A stretch of 33,647 nt of DNA from Bacteroidales bacterium (GCA_016938685.1 JAFGUD010000239.1:1-33647); one strand, 5' to 3'; shown: positions 24,862-33,456, counted from the stretch's first letter. Notes: generated from the letters alone by a model not told the origin. Made by a program: numbers and translations.

Positions 24862-26020
24862 TTTTCTTTAAAGTTTGTATAGCACGTTTAACAACCGGAG
24901 GATCAATCATTTTTGAACCCAATGAAACAACTCCCAAGCCTTTTGCTTCAGCTTCTTTGAATGCATCAACAATTTTCTGAGCTTTTTCAACTTCTTCAGC
25001 AGAAGGTTTGAAAGCATCATGAATAACGTTTATCTGACGAGGATGAATACAACCCATTCCTTCAAAACCAAGAGATTTAGAAATTTCAACATTTTTGCGA
25101 AGACCTTCCATATCGGAAACATCAGAAAAAACTGAGTCGATTGGTTGAATACCGGCAGCTTTGCAAGCATTAACAATACGAGTACGAGCAAAAAAAGATT
25201 CAGTAGCTTCTGCTGTTCTTCTTACACCAAGATCTGCTGTTAAATCTTCGAGTCCTATTGCCATTGCAACAACATTTAGTGAAGCAGTAGCAATTTCAAA
25301 CGCTTTTTCAACTCCCAATGCACTTTCAATAATTGGCATATACCAAATTGGATTTTTATTATCCCTTTTTATTTTTTCAATTGCCAAATCAACTTGTTTT
25401 ATTTGGTCGGCTGATTCAACTTTTGGAATTAAAATGAGATTAACATTGTGAGGAACAATAAACTTCAAATCATCTAATCCGCGTGGTATTTGGTTAATTC
25501 TAACCATTCTTTCAGCTCCGTAAAAATCTACATTTCTAAGAGCATTTCTAACTATAAAACCTGCTTCGTATTTTTTTGAAGGGGCAACAGCATCTTCTAA
25601 ATCCAGAATAATACCATTTGGTTTGTGTACTCCGGCATTAATCATAAGTTTAGGTGTATTTCCGGGTAAATATAATCTAGAAACACGAAAATCGTCTTTT
25701 AAAGATGCTTCGGTATTTTGAGGTAATTTTGGCAATAAAAATTCCTTATCAGTATCAATTACCAACTTTACAGCCGCTTCAATTCTTGCAGCAAGAACAA
25801 AATCCAACGAACCTTTGTCGAGGATTGTCAACTTACTGTTTTTTATTTCAAAGAAATTTAAGACATCGGTTGCCAGTTTATTTAAAGCATCTCCATAAAG
25901 AAGTATCAATTTACTTTGTATGTCGATAACATTACCGCCGGATTGTGTTAATTCAAAAGAAACCTGACAATCGGAACGCACATCTGCGTCATAATTTCCT
26001 ACAGTGCCTATTTTTGACAT
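24848..26020 (-). CDS. citE: Citrate lyase beta subunit with N-terminal acyl-carrier (CitD-like) domain: CitD-CitE fusion
   Basis: The protein has 390 residues, about 90 longer than usual CitE. Residues 112-390 are CitE, the HpcH/HpaI-like citryl-lyase: SRLYLPGNTPKL (114-125), ILDLEDAV (138-145), RINQIPRG, LIPKVES, the IGLEDLTADLGV segment and GCIHPRQI. Residues 1-90 resemble the citrate lyase acyl carrier CitD: an IDIQSKLILLYGDAL stretch and DKGSLDFVLAARIEA (68-82), close to the DKGALDC.LRAR core of CitD. In CitD a Ser near residue 14 carries the phosphoribosyl-dephospho-CoA arm; here the nearest candidate is Ser16 (VRSDC), but the alignment around it is uncertain. The fusion would tether carrier and lyase in a 1:1 ratio. 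CitF is on the same strand but 3.4 kb downstream. The citDE stop overlaps the FKBP gene start. Confidence 0.88.
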   Translation of the reverse strand: MSKIGTVGNYDADVRSDCQVSFELTQSGGNVIDIQSKLILLYGDALNKLATDVLNFFEIKNSKLTILDKGSLDFVLAARIEAAVKLVIDTDKEFLLPKLPQNTEASLKDDFRVSRLYLPGNTPKLMINAGVHKPNGIILDLEDAVAPSKKYEAGFIVRNALRNVDFYGAERMVRINQIPRGLDDLKFIVPHNVNLILIPKVESADQIKQVDLAIEKIKRDNKNPIWYMPIIESALGVEKAFEIATASLNVVAMAIGLEDLTADLGVRRTAEATESFFARTRIVNACKAAGIQPIDSVFSDVSDMEGLRKNVEISKSLGFEGMGCIHPRQINVIHDAFKPSAEEVEKAQKIVDAFKEAEAKGLGVVSLGSKMIDPPVVKRAIQTLKKNENA

Positions 26021-26025
26021 AATAT

Positions 26026-26087
26026 GTATGTTTTACAAGTTTCGAGCAAAAATAGAAATTTTTGAATAAAAAACGTATGTTTTACAA
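26026..26087 (-). promoter_or_regulatory. citDE promoter region with paired 13-bp direct repeats
   Basis: The 13 bases GTATGTTTTACAA (plus strand) occur at 26026-26038 and again at 26075-26087, 49 bp apart. Between them, on the minus strand, lies an exact -7 box TATTTTTG (plus CAAAAATA, 26047-26054), predicting initiation near 26041, 20 nt before the start codon. One repeat therefore falls at the start of the transcript and the other just upstream of the -33 region. This flanking layout fits a looping or paired-operator control site. No -33 TTTG at the right spacing was found. Confidence 0.5.
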
Positions 26088-26115
26088 ATCGGGTTAAAAT
26101 AAGGTTAGAAAATCA

Positions 26116-27636
26116 TTATTTCTTTCCAATTGAGAGTTTGAGAAAAAAAGTTGAGCCAATTCCGGGTTCGGATTCTACGAATACTTCTCCACTAATAAGA
26201 TTTGCAGTTTCTTTACATATTGCTAAACCTAAACCAATCCCGCCTGTTTCTTTTGTTATACACAATTCATCGACCTGTCTGAATGGTTGAAAAATCAAGT
26301 CTTGCATTGATTTGTGGATGCCAATTCCTTCATCTTTCACATAAAAAATCACAGAATTATCTTCAATCTTTGCACCATATTCTATTTTAAGAGTTTGAGA
26401 ATAAACAATGGCATTAACAATAAATTTATCCACAACATTTATTATTTTATTTTTATCAGAAAAAATAGAAGTATTTAACAATTGAGAGTCTACTTTTTTA
26501 AAAAATTTAATTTCTTTATGTGGATATTGATCAGCTTTTTCCTCAATTTTAGCATCAATAACATCAAAAACATCATTAATTTTAAAAGACTTTGGATCAA
26601 ACATTTCCATTCTCGCCTGAAGTTTAGAGATACAAATAAGAGAGTCAATAATTTCCAACAAATGTGAACCGCTTGAATTAATAAGAGTAGCAAGTTGAAC
26701 AACTCTATCAAGGCTCATTCCGTTGTTCATTAGACTACTAAAACCTATAATGGCATTTAGAGGTGTTCTAAGTTCGTGAGAAACATTTGCCAAAAAAGAA
26801 GATTTTAAACGACTGCCTTCATCTGCTTTCTCCTTTGCTTCAATGAGTTCCAGTTGATTTTTTTTAATTTCGGTAATATCAAGCAGGGAGGCAACTGAAT
26901 TTCCGGTTTCTTTAATTACATCAACTGTAAGCAAAATATTCTTTTTAGTTTTGTCTTTGGAAATAAAAGTAAATTCGTACTGATTAGGAGCTTCGCCCTC
27001 TCCTACTCTTCTGTTTTTATGATAAGTCAACATTTTATTCAAATCCTGCTCGTCAACAAAAACCATCCATTTAAGTTTATTTTCTATTTCATGTCTTTTG
27101 TATCCACTAAGAATTTCAAATTTCTTATTAGCTAAAAAAATTGTTCCATTTTCATCAAAAATAATTGTAGCAGTTCCTGTATTTTCAAAAATTGTTTGAT
27201 ATAAGTTTTTTAACTCAAATATTTCTTGTTGAGCTTTTTGAGTTTTTTCTTTTTCGACTTTTAATTTCAGGGAATTTTTAATTGCGCGAGGCAATCTATT
27301 CAGTCTTTCTTTCACAACATAATCCCATGCGCCATTTTTAACTGATTCTGCGGCAGCTTCATCAGTAATTGCTCCGGTAACAATAATAAATGGAGTAAGA
27401 GGAGCAATTTGAACTGCAATTTCCAAAGCTTTTATAGCATCAAAAAAAGGTAAAATATAATCACAAAGAATGATATCAGGTTTAAAAACATCTAGACATT
27501 TCAAGAAATTCACTTCGTCTTCGATGATTTCAAAAACTAATTCTTCTTGAAAATTAAGTCGAAGTTGCTCTTGAATCAACTCCGCATCGTTTTTATTATC
27601 TTCAAGCATCAATATTTTTAAAGTTCCTGAATTCAT
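26116..27636 (-). CDS. Hybrid histidine kinase: REC / PAS / HisKA / HATPase
   Basis: The protein has 506 residues and is soluble. Residues 5-125 are a receiver with Asp59 (LCDYILP) and Lys109 (VVKERL), and the VTGAI element fits the T-loop. About 140-258 is a PAS domain. HisKA shows SHELRTPLN with His287. The ATPase domain shows a diverged N-box (KFIVNAI, Asn408), DEGIGI and the TGGIGLGLAICK segment. Its receiver takes phosphate from another kinase or the neighbouring receiver, and its output remains unknown, since no DNA-binding domain is present. It starts directly after the stand-alone receiver (TAAATG junction, no gap), so coupling is tight. The three-gene unit reads as a phosphorelay. 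Confidence 0.95.
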   Translation of the reverse strand: MNSGTLKILMLEDNKNDAELIQEQLRLNFQEELVFEIIEDEVNFLKCLDVFKPDIILCDYILPFFDAIKALEIAVQIAPLTPFIIVTGAITDEAAAESVKNGAWDYVVKERLNRLPRAIKNSLKLKVEKEKTQKAQQEIFELKNLYQTIFENTGTATIIFDENGTIFLANKKFEILSGYKRHEIENKLKWMVFVDEQDLNKMLTYHKNRRVGEGEAPNQYEFTFISKDKTKKNILLTVDVIKETGNSVASLLDITEIKKNQLELIEAKEKADEGSRLKSSFLANVSHELRTPLNAIIGFSSLMNNGMSLDRVVQLATLINSSGSHLLEIIDSLICISKLQARMEMFDPKSFKINDVFDVIDAKIEEKADQYPHKEIKFFKKVDSQLLNTSIFSDKNKIINVVDKFIVNAIVYSQTLKIEYGAKIEDNSVIFYVKDEGIGIHKSMQDLIFQPFRQVDELCITKETGGIGLGLAICKETANLISGEVFVESEPGIGSTFFLKLSIGKK

Positions 27637-28068
27637 TTATGTAGTTTTATTTATCAAAGCCCAAAAAAAACCAATTTTTTTAACAGACTCCAAAAATTCA
27701 TCAAAATCTACAGGTTTTACAACATACGCATTTGCTCCTAAACGATAACTATTACTAATATCATTTTCCATGTCAGAAGAAGAAAGCATGACAACCGGAA
27801 TATTTTTCAAATTTTCGTCAGATTTTATTTTTTCGAGTACTTTAATACCATCGATTTTCGGCATTTTCACATCTAAAATAATTACCAATGGATTTTCAAG
27901 ATCTCTATTTTCAAATTTTCCTTGATAATATAAATAATCCAAAGCGTCCTGACCATTTCTGACAATATCTACTCTATTTTCAAGGTTACACTCTTTAAAT
28001 GCAGCCAAGGTTAATTCGATATCGTTTTCATTATCCTCGGCGTACAAAATTGGCAACATTTTACTCAT
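27637..28068 (-). CDS. Stand-alone response regulator receiver (Rcp1-like)
   Basis: The protein has 143 residues, receiver domain only. The chosen start is the ATG at 28068, which lies 2 nt after the stop of the upstream kinase. An upstream in-frame ATG at 28122 was rejected because it would run 52 nt into the kinase frame and add a basic stretch before the conserved fold. Acidic pocket EDN at 11-13, phosphoacceptor Asp66 (IILDVKMP), Ser in MLSSSD and Lys118 (VVKPV) are all intact. The insertion of about six residues before the Asp (YYQGKFENRDLENP) is typical of the Rcp1 group that pairs with phytochrome-like and PAS kinases. Flanked without gaps by two kinases, it probably shuttles phosphate between them. 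Confidence 0.95.
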   Translation of the reverse strand: MSKMLPILYAEDNENDIELTLAAFKECNLENRVDIVRNGQDALDYLYYQGKFENRDLENPLVIILDVKMPKIDGIKVLEKIKSDENLKNIPVVMLSSSDMENDISNSYRLGANAYVVKPVDFDEFLESVKKIGFFWALINKTT

Positions 28069-28070
28069 AA

Positions 28071-30383
28071 TTAAAATTTTAGATAAAAAGTAGCGCCTTC
28101 TCCTTTTTTTGATTCCGCCCAAATTTCCCCACCGTGTTTATTAATAATTTGTTTTACATGAGCAAGCCCTATTCCAGTCCCTTCAAACTCATCATCAGAA
28201 TGCAACCGCTGAAAAACACTAAATAATTTTTCATAATATTCCATATCAAAACCTACTCCATTATCACTTACAAAGATAGTATTTTTTTCATTTTCAACCA
28301 TACCAATATTAATTAGAGTAATTTCTTTTTTACTTGAATATTTTAGAGCGTTAGAAAGTAAATTTTCAAAAACAATTAACATTAGATTAAGATCAGCTTC
28401 GATCGTGGGAAGTTTATTAATTGTCCATTTAATCATTCGGTTGCCTGTTTCGATTTCTAACCGTCTAACAACTGTCGAGACAACAACAGTTAGGTCTACT
28501 TTTATCAAATTCAACGAAGATTTTCCAATTCTGGAAAATTTCAACAAGCTATCAATCATTTCGGACATTTTTTTACTTGCTCCTTTAATTTTACCAAGAT
28601 AATGAGTTATTTGTTCATCAGGCATTTTTAAAATTTTTTCCAACATAGAAGTAAAACCGGATATATGTCTCAAAGGCGATCGAAGATCGTGAGAAACAGA
28701 ATAAACAAAAGATTCAAGTTTTTTATTTGCTTCTTGCAATTCTTGTGTTCTTGTTTCTACTCTTGTTTCTAAATCTTTATTCAAACTAAGTATTTCTGCT
28801 TCAGCTTTTCTAACATCTGTTACATCAATAACGTTAGCTAATATATAACTTGGCTTATTATCCTCTTCAAAGATTAAATTCGCTGAAAGAATACCAGTTA
28901 ATATTTTTCCCGATTTGGTAATAAATTTTTTCTCTAACTTATAAGAATCAATTTGTCCATTATTCAATAAAGTTTGTAATTTTACATTTTCAGACCAAGA
29001 ATCAGGGTGTGTTAATTCTTTGATGTGCTTACCAACGAGTTCTTTTCCGGTATATTCAAACATTTTACAGTAAGCAGAATTTACTGACAATATTTCGAAT
29101 CCAAGAGTAGCCATTCCAATAGGCAAGCCGGTGTTTTCATATATTTTTCTAAATTTTTGTTCATTTTCAATCAATACTTTTTCAGCAATTTTTCTTTCAG
29201 AAATATCTTTACATAAAGTTAAAATTAATTTATTTCCTTCAATTTCTACAACTGAAGAATTTAATTCTACGTCAAACTCATTTCCATTTTTATCTTTATG
29301 AACAGTTTCGTAATTGGACCAACCATGTTCTATAATTTCTTTCAAGTTATTATCTTTTTGCTGAACACCACAAATGCATAAATCATTAATAGATTTTTCC
29401 TCAAACTCCTTTTCAGAATATCCATATTTTGCAAGAGCCGCAGAATTTACTTCAAGAAAATTTTCAAAATTATTTTCGGATAGCTGATGAATAAAAATAG
29501 GATCGCCAATTGAATTAAATAAAGTTCTGTATTTTTTTTCACTTTGAACCAGAAGTTGTTCAATTAAATAAAATTCTGTAATGTCGGTAAAAAAGCTCAT
29601 AGTTGCAGGTTTCCCATGCCAATCAATCAAAACGGTTGTCATTTCGAGCCATTTTATTTTTTTAAATTTAGTAATAATTCTAAACTTATAAATATTAGGC
29701 GGATTTTTCCCGTTCAATCTATCCTGATTTCTTTCAGAAACTAAATTCAAATCATCGGGGTGAATAAAAAAACTAAAAGGTTTATCAATTATTTCTTCTG
29801 CTGTATATCCTAAAATATCAATTGTTTTTTTGTTAAAAAACTTAATTACTAAATCCTGAACAACAACAATTGATTCAGCTGCATATTCAACAAGTATTTC
29901 GTATTTTTTTTCAGATTCTCTGGCAGCGTTTTCAGCTTGTTTCAAAGAAGTAATATCACGCCCGACAATTAACAAACAATGTTCATTTTTATATTCAATA
30001 AAATCTACCGAAACACTAATAATAGCTAATTCATTTGTTTTTCGTCTAAAATAAGCCTCAAAATTACTTATCGGTTCATTTGAATAAATTTTAGATTGAA
30101 AAAAAGCTCTTTGTTCTTCATTTTCCCATAAATCTATTTCAACTGAAGATTTACCAATAACTTCATTTTCAGTATAACCGGCAACTTTCAAAAAAGCAGG
30201 ATTAACTTCGATATACTTTCCGGTTTTAACCGACGAAATAGCAATAATATCGGGACTATTCAAAAAAATATGTTGAAATCTTTGCTCACTGGATTCCAAT
30301 AATTCCATTTTCCTATGACAGTCTTCAAGTTTTTTTCTCAATATCTCATTTTCAGCTATCAGATCTTCAATATTATTTGGCAT
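28071..30383 (-). CDS. PAS-repeat sensor histidine kinase (four PAS, HisKA, HATPase)
   Basis: The protein has 770 residues and no membrane segment. It starts with a short coiled coil (ENEILRKKLEDCHRKMELL, 11-29), followed by four PAS domains at about 33-150, 157-272, 282-400 and 408-525, each ending in a D[IV]T or DIS element. A second coiled coil lies at about 528-557. HisKA carries SHDLRSPLRHI (His565), typical of the HisKA group linked to phytochromes and Rcp1-like regulators. The ATPase domain has NAL (Asn678), DNGVGF and GTGIGLAHVKQI. Sensor input is cytosolic; four PAS domains suggest several ligands or partner proteins. It is the first gene of the kinase-receiver-kinase operon and diverges from the lipoprotein gene at 30479; the 95-nt gap has promoter-like elements on both strands but none that is convincing. 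Confidence 0.95.
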   Translation of the reverse strand: MPNNIEDLIAENEILRKKLEDCHRKMELLESSEQRFQHIFLNSPDIIAISSVKTGKYIEVNPAFLKVAGYTENEVIGKSSVEIDLWENEEQRAFFQSKIYSNEPISNFEAYFRRKTNELAIISVSVDFIEYKNEHCLLIVGRDITSLKQAENAARESEKKYEILVEYAAESIVVVQDLVIKFFNKKTIDILGYTAEEIIDKPFSFFIHPDDLNLVSERNQDRLNGKNPPNIYKFRIITKFKKIKWLEMTTVLIDWHGKPATMSFFTDITEFYLIEQLLVQSEKKYRTLFNSIGDPIFIHQLSENNFENFLEVNSAALAKYGYSEKEFEEKSINDLCICGVQQKDNNLKEIIEHGWSNYETVHKDKNGNEFDVELNSSVVEIEGNKLILTLCKDISERKIAEKVLIENEQKFRKIYENTGLPIGMATLGFEILSVNSAYCKMFEYTGKELVGKHIKELTHPDSWSENVKLQTLLNNGQIDSYKLEKKFITKSGKILTGILSANLIFEEDNKPSYILANVIDVTDVRKAEAEILSLNKDLETRVETRTQELQEANKKLESFVYSVSHDLRSPLRHISGFTSMLEKILKMPDEQITHYLGKIKGASKKMSEMIDSLLKFSRIGKSSLNLIKVDLTVVVSTVVRRLEIETGNRMIKWTINKLPTIEADLNLMLIVFENLLSNALKYSSKKEITLINIGMVENEKNTIFVSDNGVGFDMEYYEKLFSVFQRLHSDDEFEGTGIGLAHVKQIINKHGGEIWAESKKGEGATFYLKF

Positions 30384-30478
30384 AAACAGTATATTTTGAT
30401 TAAAAATATTTAACTTTGTCTTACTTCAATTATGAACATCAAAAATAAAAAAATATCTCTTTAATAAAAAATTAAAAC

Positions 30479-30844
30479 ATGAAAAAATTCACATTCTCTT
30501 TTGTTCTGGCAATAATTTTCACACTAAGTTTAAACTCCTGTAAAACAACATGTTGTCATAATATTACACCAGTTAGTTTTGGGGTTAATTCGAGTATAAT
30601 AAACACAGTCACAACAACAAAAGTTTACGTTGATGGAAATGAAATTGGAGTGATTCCGGGTTCTGTAAATTCGGTTGAAAATTGCGAAAACGAAAATACA
30701 TTGAACGTTGAATTTGGAGAAAGCGAACACAGATACGAAATCGTAGTATTCAACGAACAAAACGATACAATTGCAAAAAAGAATGGGTATTTTGACGTAA
30801 ATGATGGCGATTGCATTAAGATTTTCTTTGATTTGAATGAATAA
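30479..30844 (+). CDS. Small lipoprotein with possible PEGA-like domain
   Basis: The protein has 121 residues. The signal peptide ends in lipobox LNSC with Cys21 lipidated, so it is an envelope lipoprotein. The mature part starts with a cluster of Cys (CKTTCC). The middle TTKVYVDGNEIGVIPGSV resembles the VDG..vG..P core of PEGA domains, and two more Cys (ENCEN, GDCIK) may form disulfides. Function is unknown; PEGA-like lipoproteins often sit at the cell surface. An exact -7 match TAACTTTG at 30411-30418 is about 60 nt upstream, without a matching -33. The next gene starts 43 nt downstream on the same strand and may be cotranscribed. Confidence 0.82.
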   Translation: MKKFTFSFVLAIIFTLSLNSCKTTCCHNITPVSFGVNSSIINTVTTTKVYVDGNEIGVIPGSVNSVENCENENTLNVEFGESEHRYEIVVFNEQNDTIAKKNGYFDVNDGDCIKIFFDLNE

Positions 30845-30887
30845 TTTTAAAAAGTAATATTTTTTTTACATTTCAAAATCTTTTCAA

Positions 30888-31442
30888 ATGAACTTACCAG
30901 AAGACATCAAAAATCTAGCAGATTTAGCAGTTTATGACCAATCTAAATTTTGGGATTTGTGGATAGAACTAAATAAATTGGAAGAAAAAACAGCAATTAG
31001 CACCTGCATTTATATTATAAAAAACTACAATTCACATGATAATTTTTTTATTGCAGTAGAATTAACCGATTTTTTAATTAAAAAAGAAGCATATAATTGT
31101 TTAGATGAGATGATTTTTCTCCGGAAAGAATCTAAAACAAGGAAAGTAATTGGTTCATCAAGGAGAAAGTTAGATATGAACATAGAAATAATGGAAATAT
31201 ATGCAAATACAGACATCGATTTTTTTAAATGTACATGTCAGGTTTATTCTTTTTATCTTGCAAATCCAAAAAGTTGCAAGGATATTGAAATTTTATCAGA
31301 ACGTAATCCATCAGATGGATATGTAGAAATGAACGAAATTAAGGCAAAATGTACACGTTGCGGTACTCCATGGAAAATAACAGAAGAGTCGTATTCTTCA
31401 ACCGGAACAAAAATAAAATGGGAATACGACGGAGCAGGCTAG
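30888..31442 (+). CDS. Unknown protein with C-terminal Cys-rich, possibly zinc-binding, segment
   Basis: The protein has 184 residues and no signal or membrane segment. The N-terminal 110 residues look helical (DIKNLADLAVYDQSKFWDLW, then a KLEEKTAIST helix), like a short HEAT-type repeat. Residues from about 115 on carry Cys in CTCQVY, KSCKD and CTRCGTPW; CxC and CxxCG together suggest a zinc ribbon-like site. I do not recognise a family. Small helical proteins with Cys-rich ends often act as adaptor or immunity-like proteins, but no toxin gene is next to it, so I make no functional claim. The terminator stem at 31423-31456 overlaps its last codons. The amylase gene is convergent. Confidence 0.78.
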   Translation: MNLPEDIKNLADLAVYDQSKFWDLWIELNKLEEKTAISTCIYIIKNYNSHDNFFIAVELTDFLIKKEAYNCLDEMIFLRKESKTRKVIGSSRRKLDMNIEIMEIYANTDIDFFKCTCQVYSFYLANPKSCKDIEILSERNPSDGYVEMNEIKAKCTRCGTPWKITEESYSSTGTKIKWEYDGAG

Positions 31443-31456
31443 TTCTCTGTCGTATT
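31423..31456 (+). terminator. Rho-independent terminator overlapping the 3' end of the CDS
   Basis: A 12-bp stem pairs AATACGACGGAG (31423-31434) with CTCTGTCGTATT (31445-31456) with one G-U pair and a 10-nt loop, followed by a T-rich run. The left arm encodes the last residues of the upstream gene and the stop lies in the loop (31440-31442). It can act weakly in reverse for the convergent amylase gene. Confidence 0.75.
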
Positions 31457-31468
31457 TATTATTTTTTT

Positions 31469-32986
31469 CTATATTATACCAATCCAAACAGAAACATTTC
31501 TTGAATTAACAGAAAACCTCCCAATTCCTTCTCCGTTTATTAATACTTTTTCTATTCGATTGTTAAGAAAATCAACAAATTGTTTGCCGGCAAAGTTTTC
31601 ACCAACATACATATCTTTGTAACCTTCATCTCCGGTAGAAATTACAACAGCCATAGCATTTGGGTTCTCTTCATTTCCTAATCTTGTCCAGCCAACACAT
31701 GTTGGGAAGTCAAAATAATCTATTTGTTTTCCGTAAGCATAATTTTTTCGAGCTTCAAGTAATTTCGGCAAATCTTTGACAGGATTTAATATGATTATAT
31801 AATCATTCCCGTCTTTGCCTTTGTCGGTATATTCTGCGCCATAAATATCAGGATAGAAAACGCAAGGATATCCTTGTTGTCGGAGCAAAATAAAAGCGTA
31901 AGCCAAAGGTTTAAACCAATCTTCGACAGGAGCTTCCAATGCTTGAAGAGGCTGAGTATCATGATTATCGACCAAAGTAACAGAATGAATAGGATATTTA
32001 GCAACCAAAGTATCATCAAACATTTTTCTCAAATCAAACCCGGAACCATGTTTCGAAGCTCTGTGAAATTTATTTTGCAAAGGAGCGTCAAAAAGCGACA
32101 TTCTAAAACCACTTTCGACAACATATTTTTCGAGCAAATCCAATCGGTTTGGATTCCAATATTCACCTACTGTAAATAATTCTTTACCGGTTTCAGCACG
32201 AACAAAATCGAGCCATTCAATAAAATATTCTAAAGTGATATGTTTTATTGCATCTAGCCTAAAACCATCAATATTTGTAAATTCGATAAACCATTTTGCC
32301 CAATCTTTAAGTTCTTGACGAACTTCATCAATGCCAAAATCAATATCCGCAAACATAAGATAATCATAATTCCCTTTTTCAGAATCAAGCATTTTTTCCC
32401 AAGTGTCGCCATGAGCTTCAAACTTAAAAATAGCATTCTCGCCGGATTTCTCGTCCCAATCAACACCATCAAAGTGAAGATAATCCCACAAAAATTTCGA
32501 GTATTTATATTCACTAACATTCCCGCGTTCGTCATAATCAATTCGTCCCGGGAATGTGAATTTTGTCCAGGCTTCAATAATTCGAGGTTGTCCAAGTTCT
32601 GCTTCACGATTATTCCAATCTACTTTTTGAGCCCATACCCGTTCTTTATAATCAGCTCCGGCTTTGTGATTAAAAACAATATCAGCATAAATATTTATTC
32701 CATAATCATGTGCAGATTTAACAGCTTCTAGATATTCGTCTTTTGTTCCATATTTTGTTCTAACAGAACCTTTTTGGTCAAATTCCCCCAAATCGTACAA
32801 ATCATAAATATCGTAACCAACACTATTTGCGCCGGCAAGTCCTTTAAAAACAGGAGGTAGCCAAAGAGATGTAATTCCCATTTCAGAAAGTTTTTTTGCC
32901 TCACTTGAAACTTTTTTCCATAAAGAACCATCGGCAGGAATATACCAATGGAAATACTGCATTAAAACGCCATTTGATTTGTTCAT
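31469..32986 (-). CDS. Cytoplasmic alpha-amylase (GH13)
   Basis: The protein has 505 residues and no signal peptide, so it acts in the cytosol on internal glucans or imported maltodextrins by hydrolysing alpha-1,4 bonds. The start at MNKSNGVLMQYFHWYIPADG is the usual GH13_5-type N-terminus. The four GH13 regions are intact: region I ADIVFNHKAG (101-110), region II GFRLDAIKH with nucleophile Asp245, region III VGEYW with acid Glu275, and region IV VDNHDTQ with Asp343. The length and the lack of a signal resemble E. coli AmyA. It lies downstream of the VOC gene with 47 nt between them, and is convergent with the gene at 30888. No regulator or sugar transporter is adjacent, so the substrate supply is unknown. 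Confidence 0.96.
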   Translation of the reverse strand: MNKSNGVLMQYFHWYIPADGSLWKKVSSEAKKLSEMGITSLWLPPVFKGLAGANSVGYDIYDLYDLGEFDQKGSVRTKYGTKDEYLEAVKSAHDYGINIYADIVFNHKAGADYKERVWAQKVDWNNREAELGQPRIIEAWTKFTFPGRIDYDERGNVSEYKYSKFLWDYLHFDGVDWDEKSGENAIFKFEAHGDTWEKMLDSEKGNYDYLMFADIDFGIDEVRQELKDWAKWFIEFTNIDGFRLDAIKHITLEYFIEWLDFVRAETGKELFTVGEYWNPNRLDLLEKYVVESGFRMSLFDAPLQNKFHRASKHGSGFDLRKMFDDTLVAKYPIHSVTLVDNHDTQPLQALEAPVEDWFKPLAYAFILLRQQGYPCVFYPDIYGAEYTDKGKDGNDYIIILNPVKDLPKLLEARKNYAYGKQIDYFDFPTCVGWTRLGNEENPNAMAVVISTGDEGYKDMYVGENFAGKQFVDFLNNRIEKVLINGEGIGRFSVNSRNVSVWIGII

Positions 32987-33033
32987 AAGAATAGTTTACA
33001 AAATTCACATAATAATATTATTAAAAAATCAAA

Positions 33034-33456
33034 TTAAGTTACATTTTCTTTTTCATAAATCAACATCCAGTTTACTCCAAATTTATCTAAAAGCATTCCA
33101 AGTCTAGATCCCCAAAATTGTTGTTCTACAGGCATTATTACTTTTCCAGACTCCGATAATTTTTCAAAAAGATCATCTAATTCTTCGTCAGAGTTACATT
33201 CAACAAAAAGCGAAATATTATTGCCTAAAATGAACGGGTTTGAGCCTTCATTATCAGAAGCCCTAAGAAAAATATCTCCGTCAATTGTAAGATTTGAATG
33301 CATAACCCAGTCTATTTTGTCATCAGGAATTTGTGCTGCCAACGGAGATTGCCCGAAAGTCATTAAATTTAATTCTCCACCAAAACATGATTTATAAAAA
33401 GTCATTGCTTCTTTACATTGTCCATTATACGTAAGATATTGAGAAATTGTCTTCAT
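33034..33456 (-). CDS. VOC-fold protein (PhnB/3-dmu-9-type glyoxalase-like)
   Basis: The protein has 140 residues, cytosolic. The N-terminus ISQYLTYNGQCKEAMTFYKSCFGGEL is the PhnB-like start, followed by MTFGQSPLA, the MHSNLTIDGDIFLRASD strand and ending GVNWMLIY. This is the 3-demethylubiquinone-9-type subfamily of the vicinal oxygen chelate fold, often annotated PhnB. The substrate is unknown and metal ligands are not clearly readable. Its promoter is supported by an exact -7 match at 33478-33485. Paired repeats at 33528-33589 lie further upstream. The amylase gene follows 47 nt downstream, which permits a shared transcript. Confidence 0.9.
   Translation of the reverse strand: MKTISQYLTYNGQCKEAMTFYKSCFGGELNLMTFGQSPLAAQIPDDKIDWVMHSNLTIDGDIFLRASDNEGSNPFILGNNISLFVECNSDEELDDLFEKLSESGKVIMPVEQQFWGSRLGMLLDKFGVNWMLIYEKENVT

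Noticed and set aside
28069-28122. Upstream ATG as start of the stand-alone receiver
   Set aside because: It would overlap the kinase frame and add a basic stretch before the conserved receiver fold; ATG at 28068 fits the 2-nt junction.
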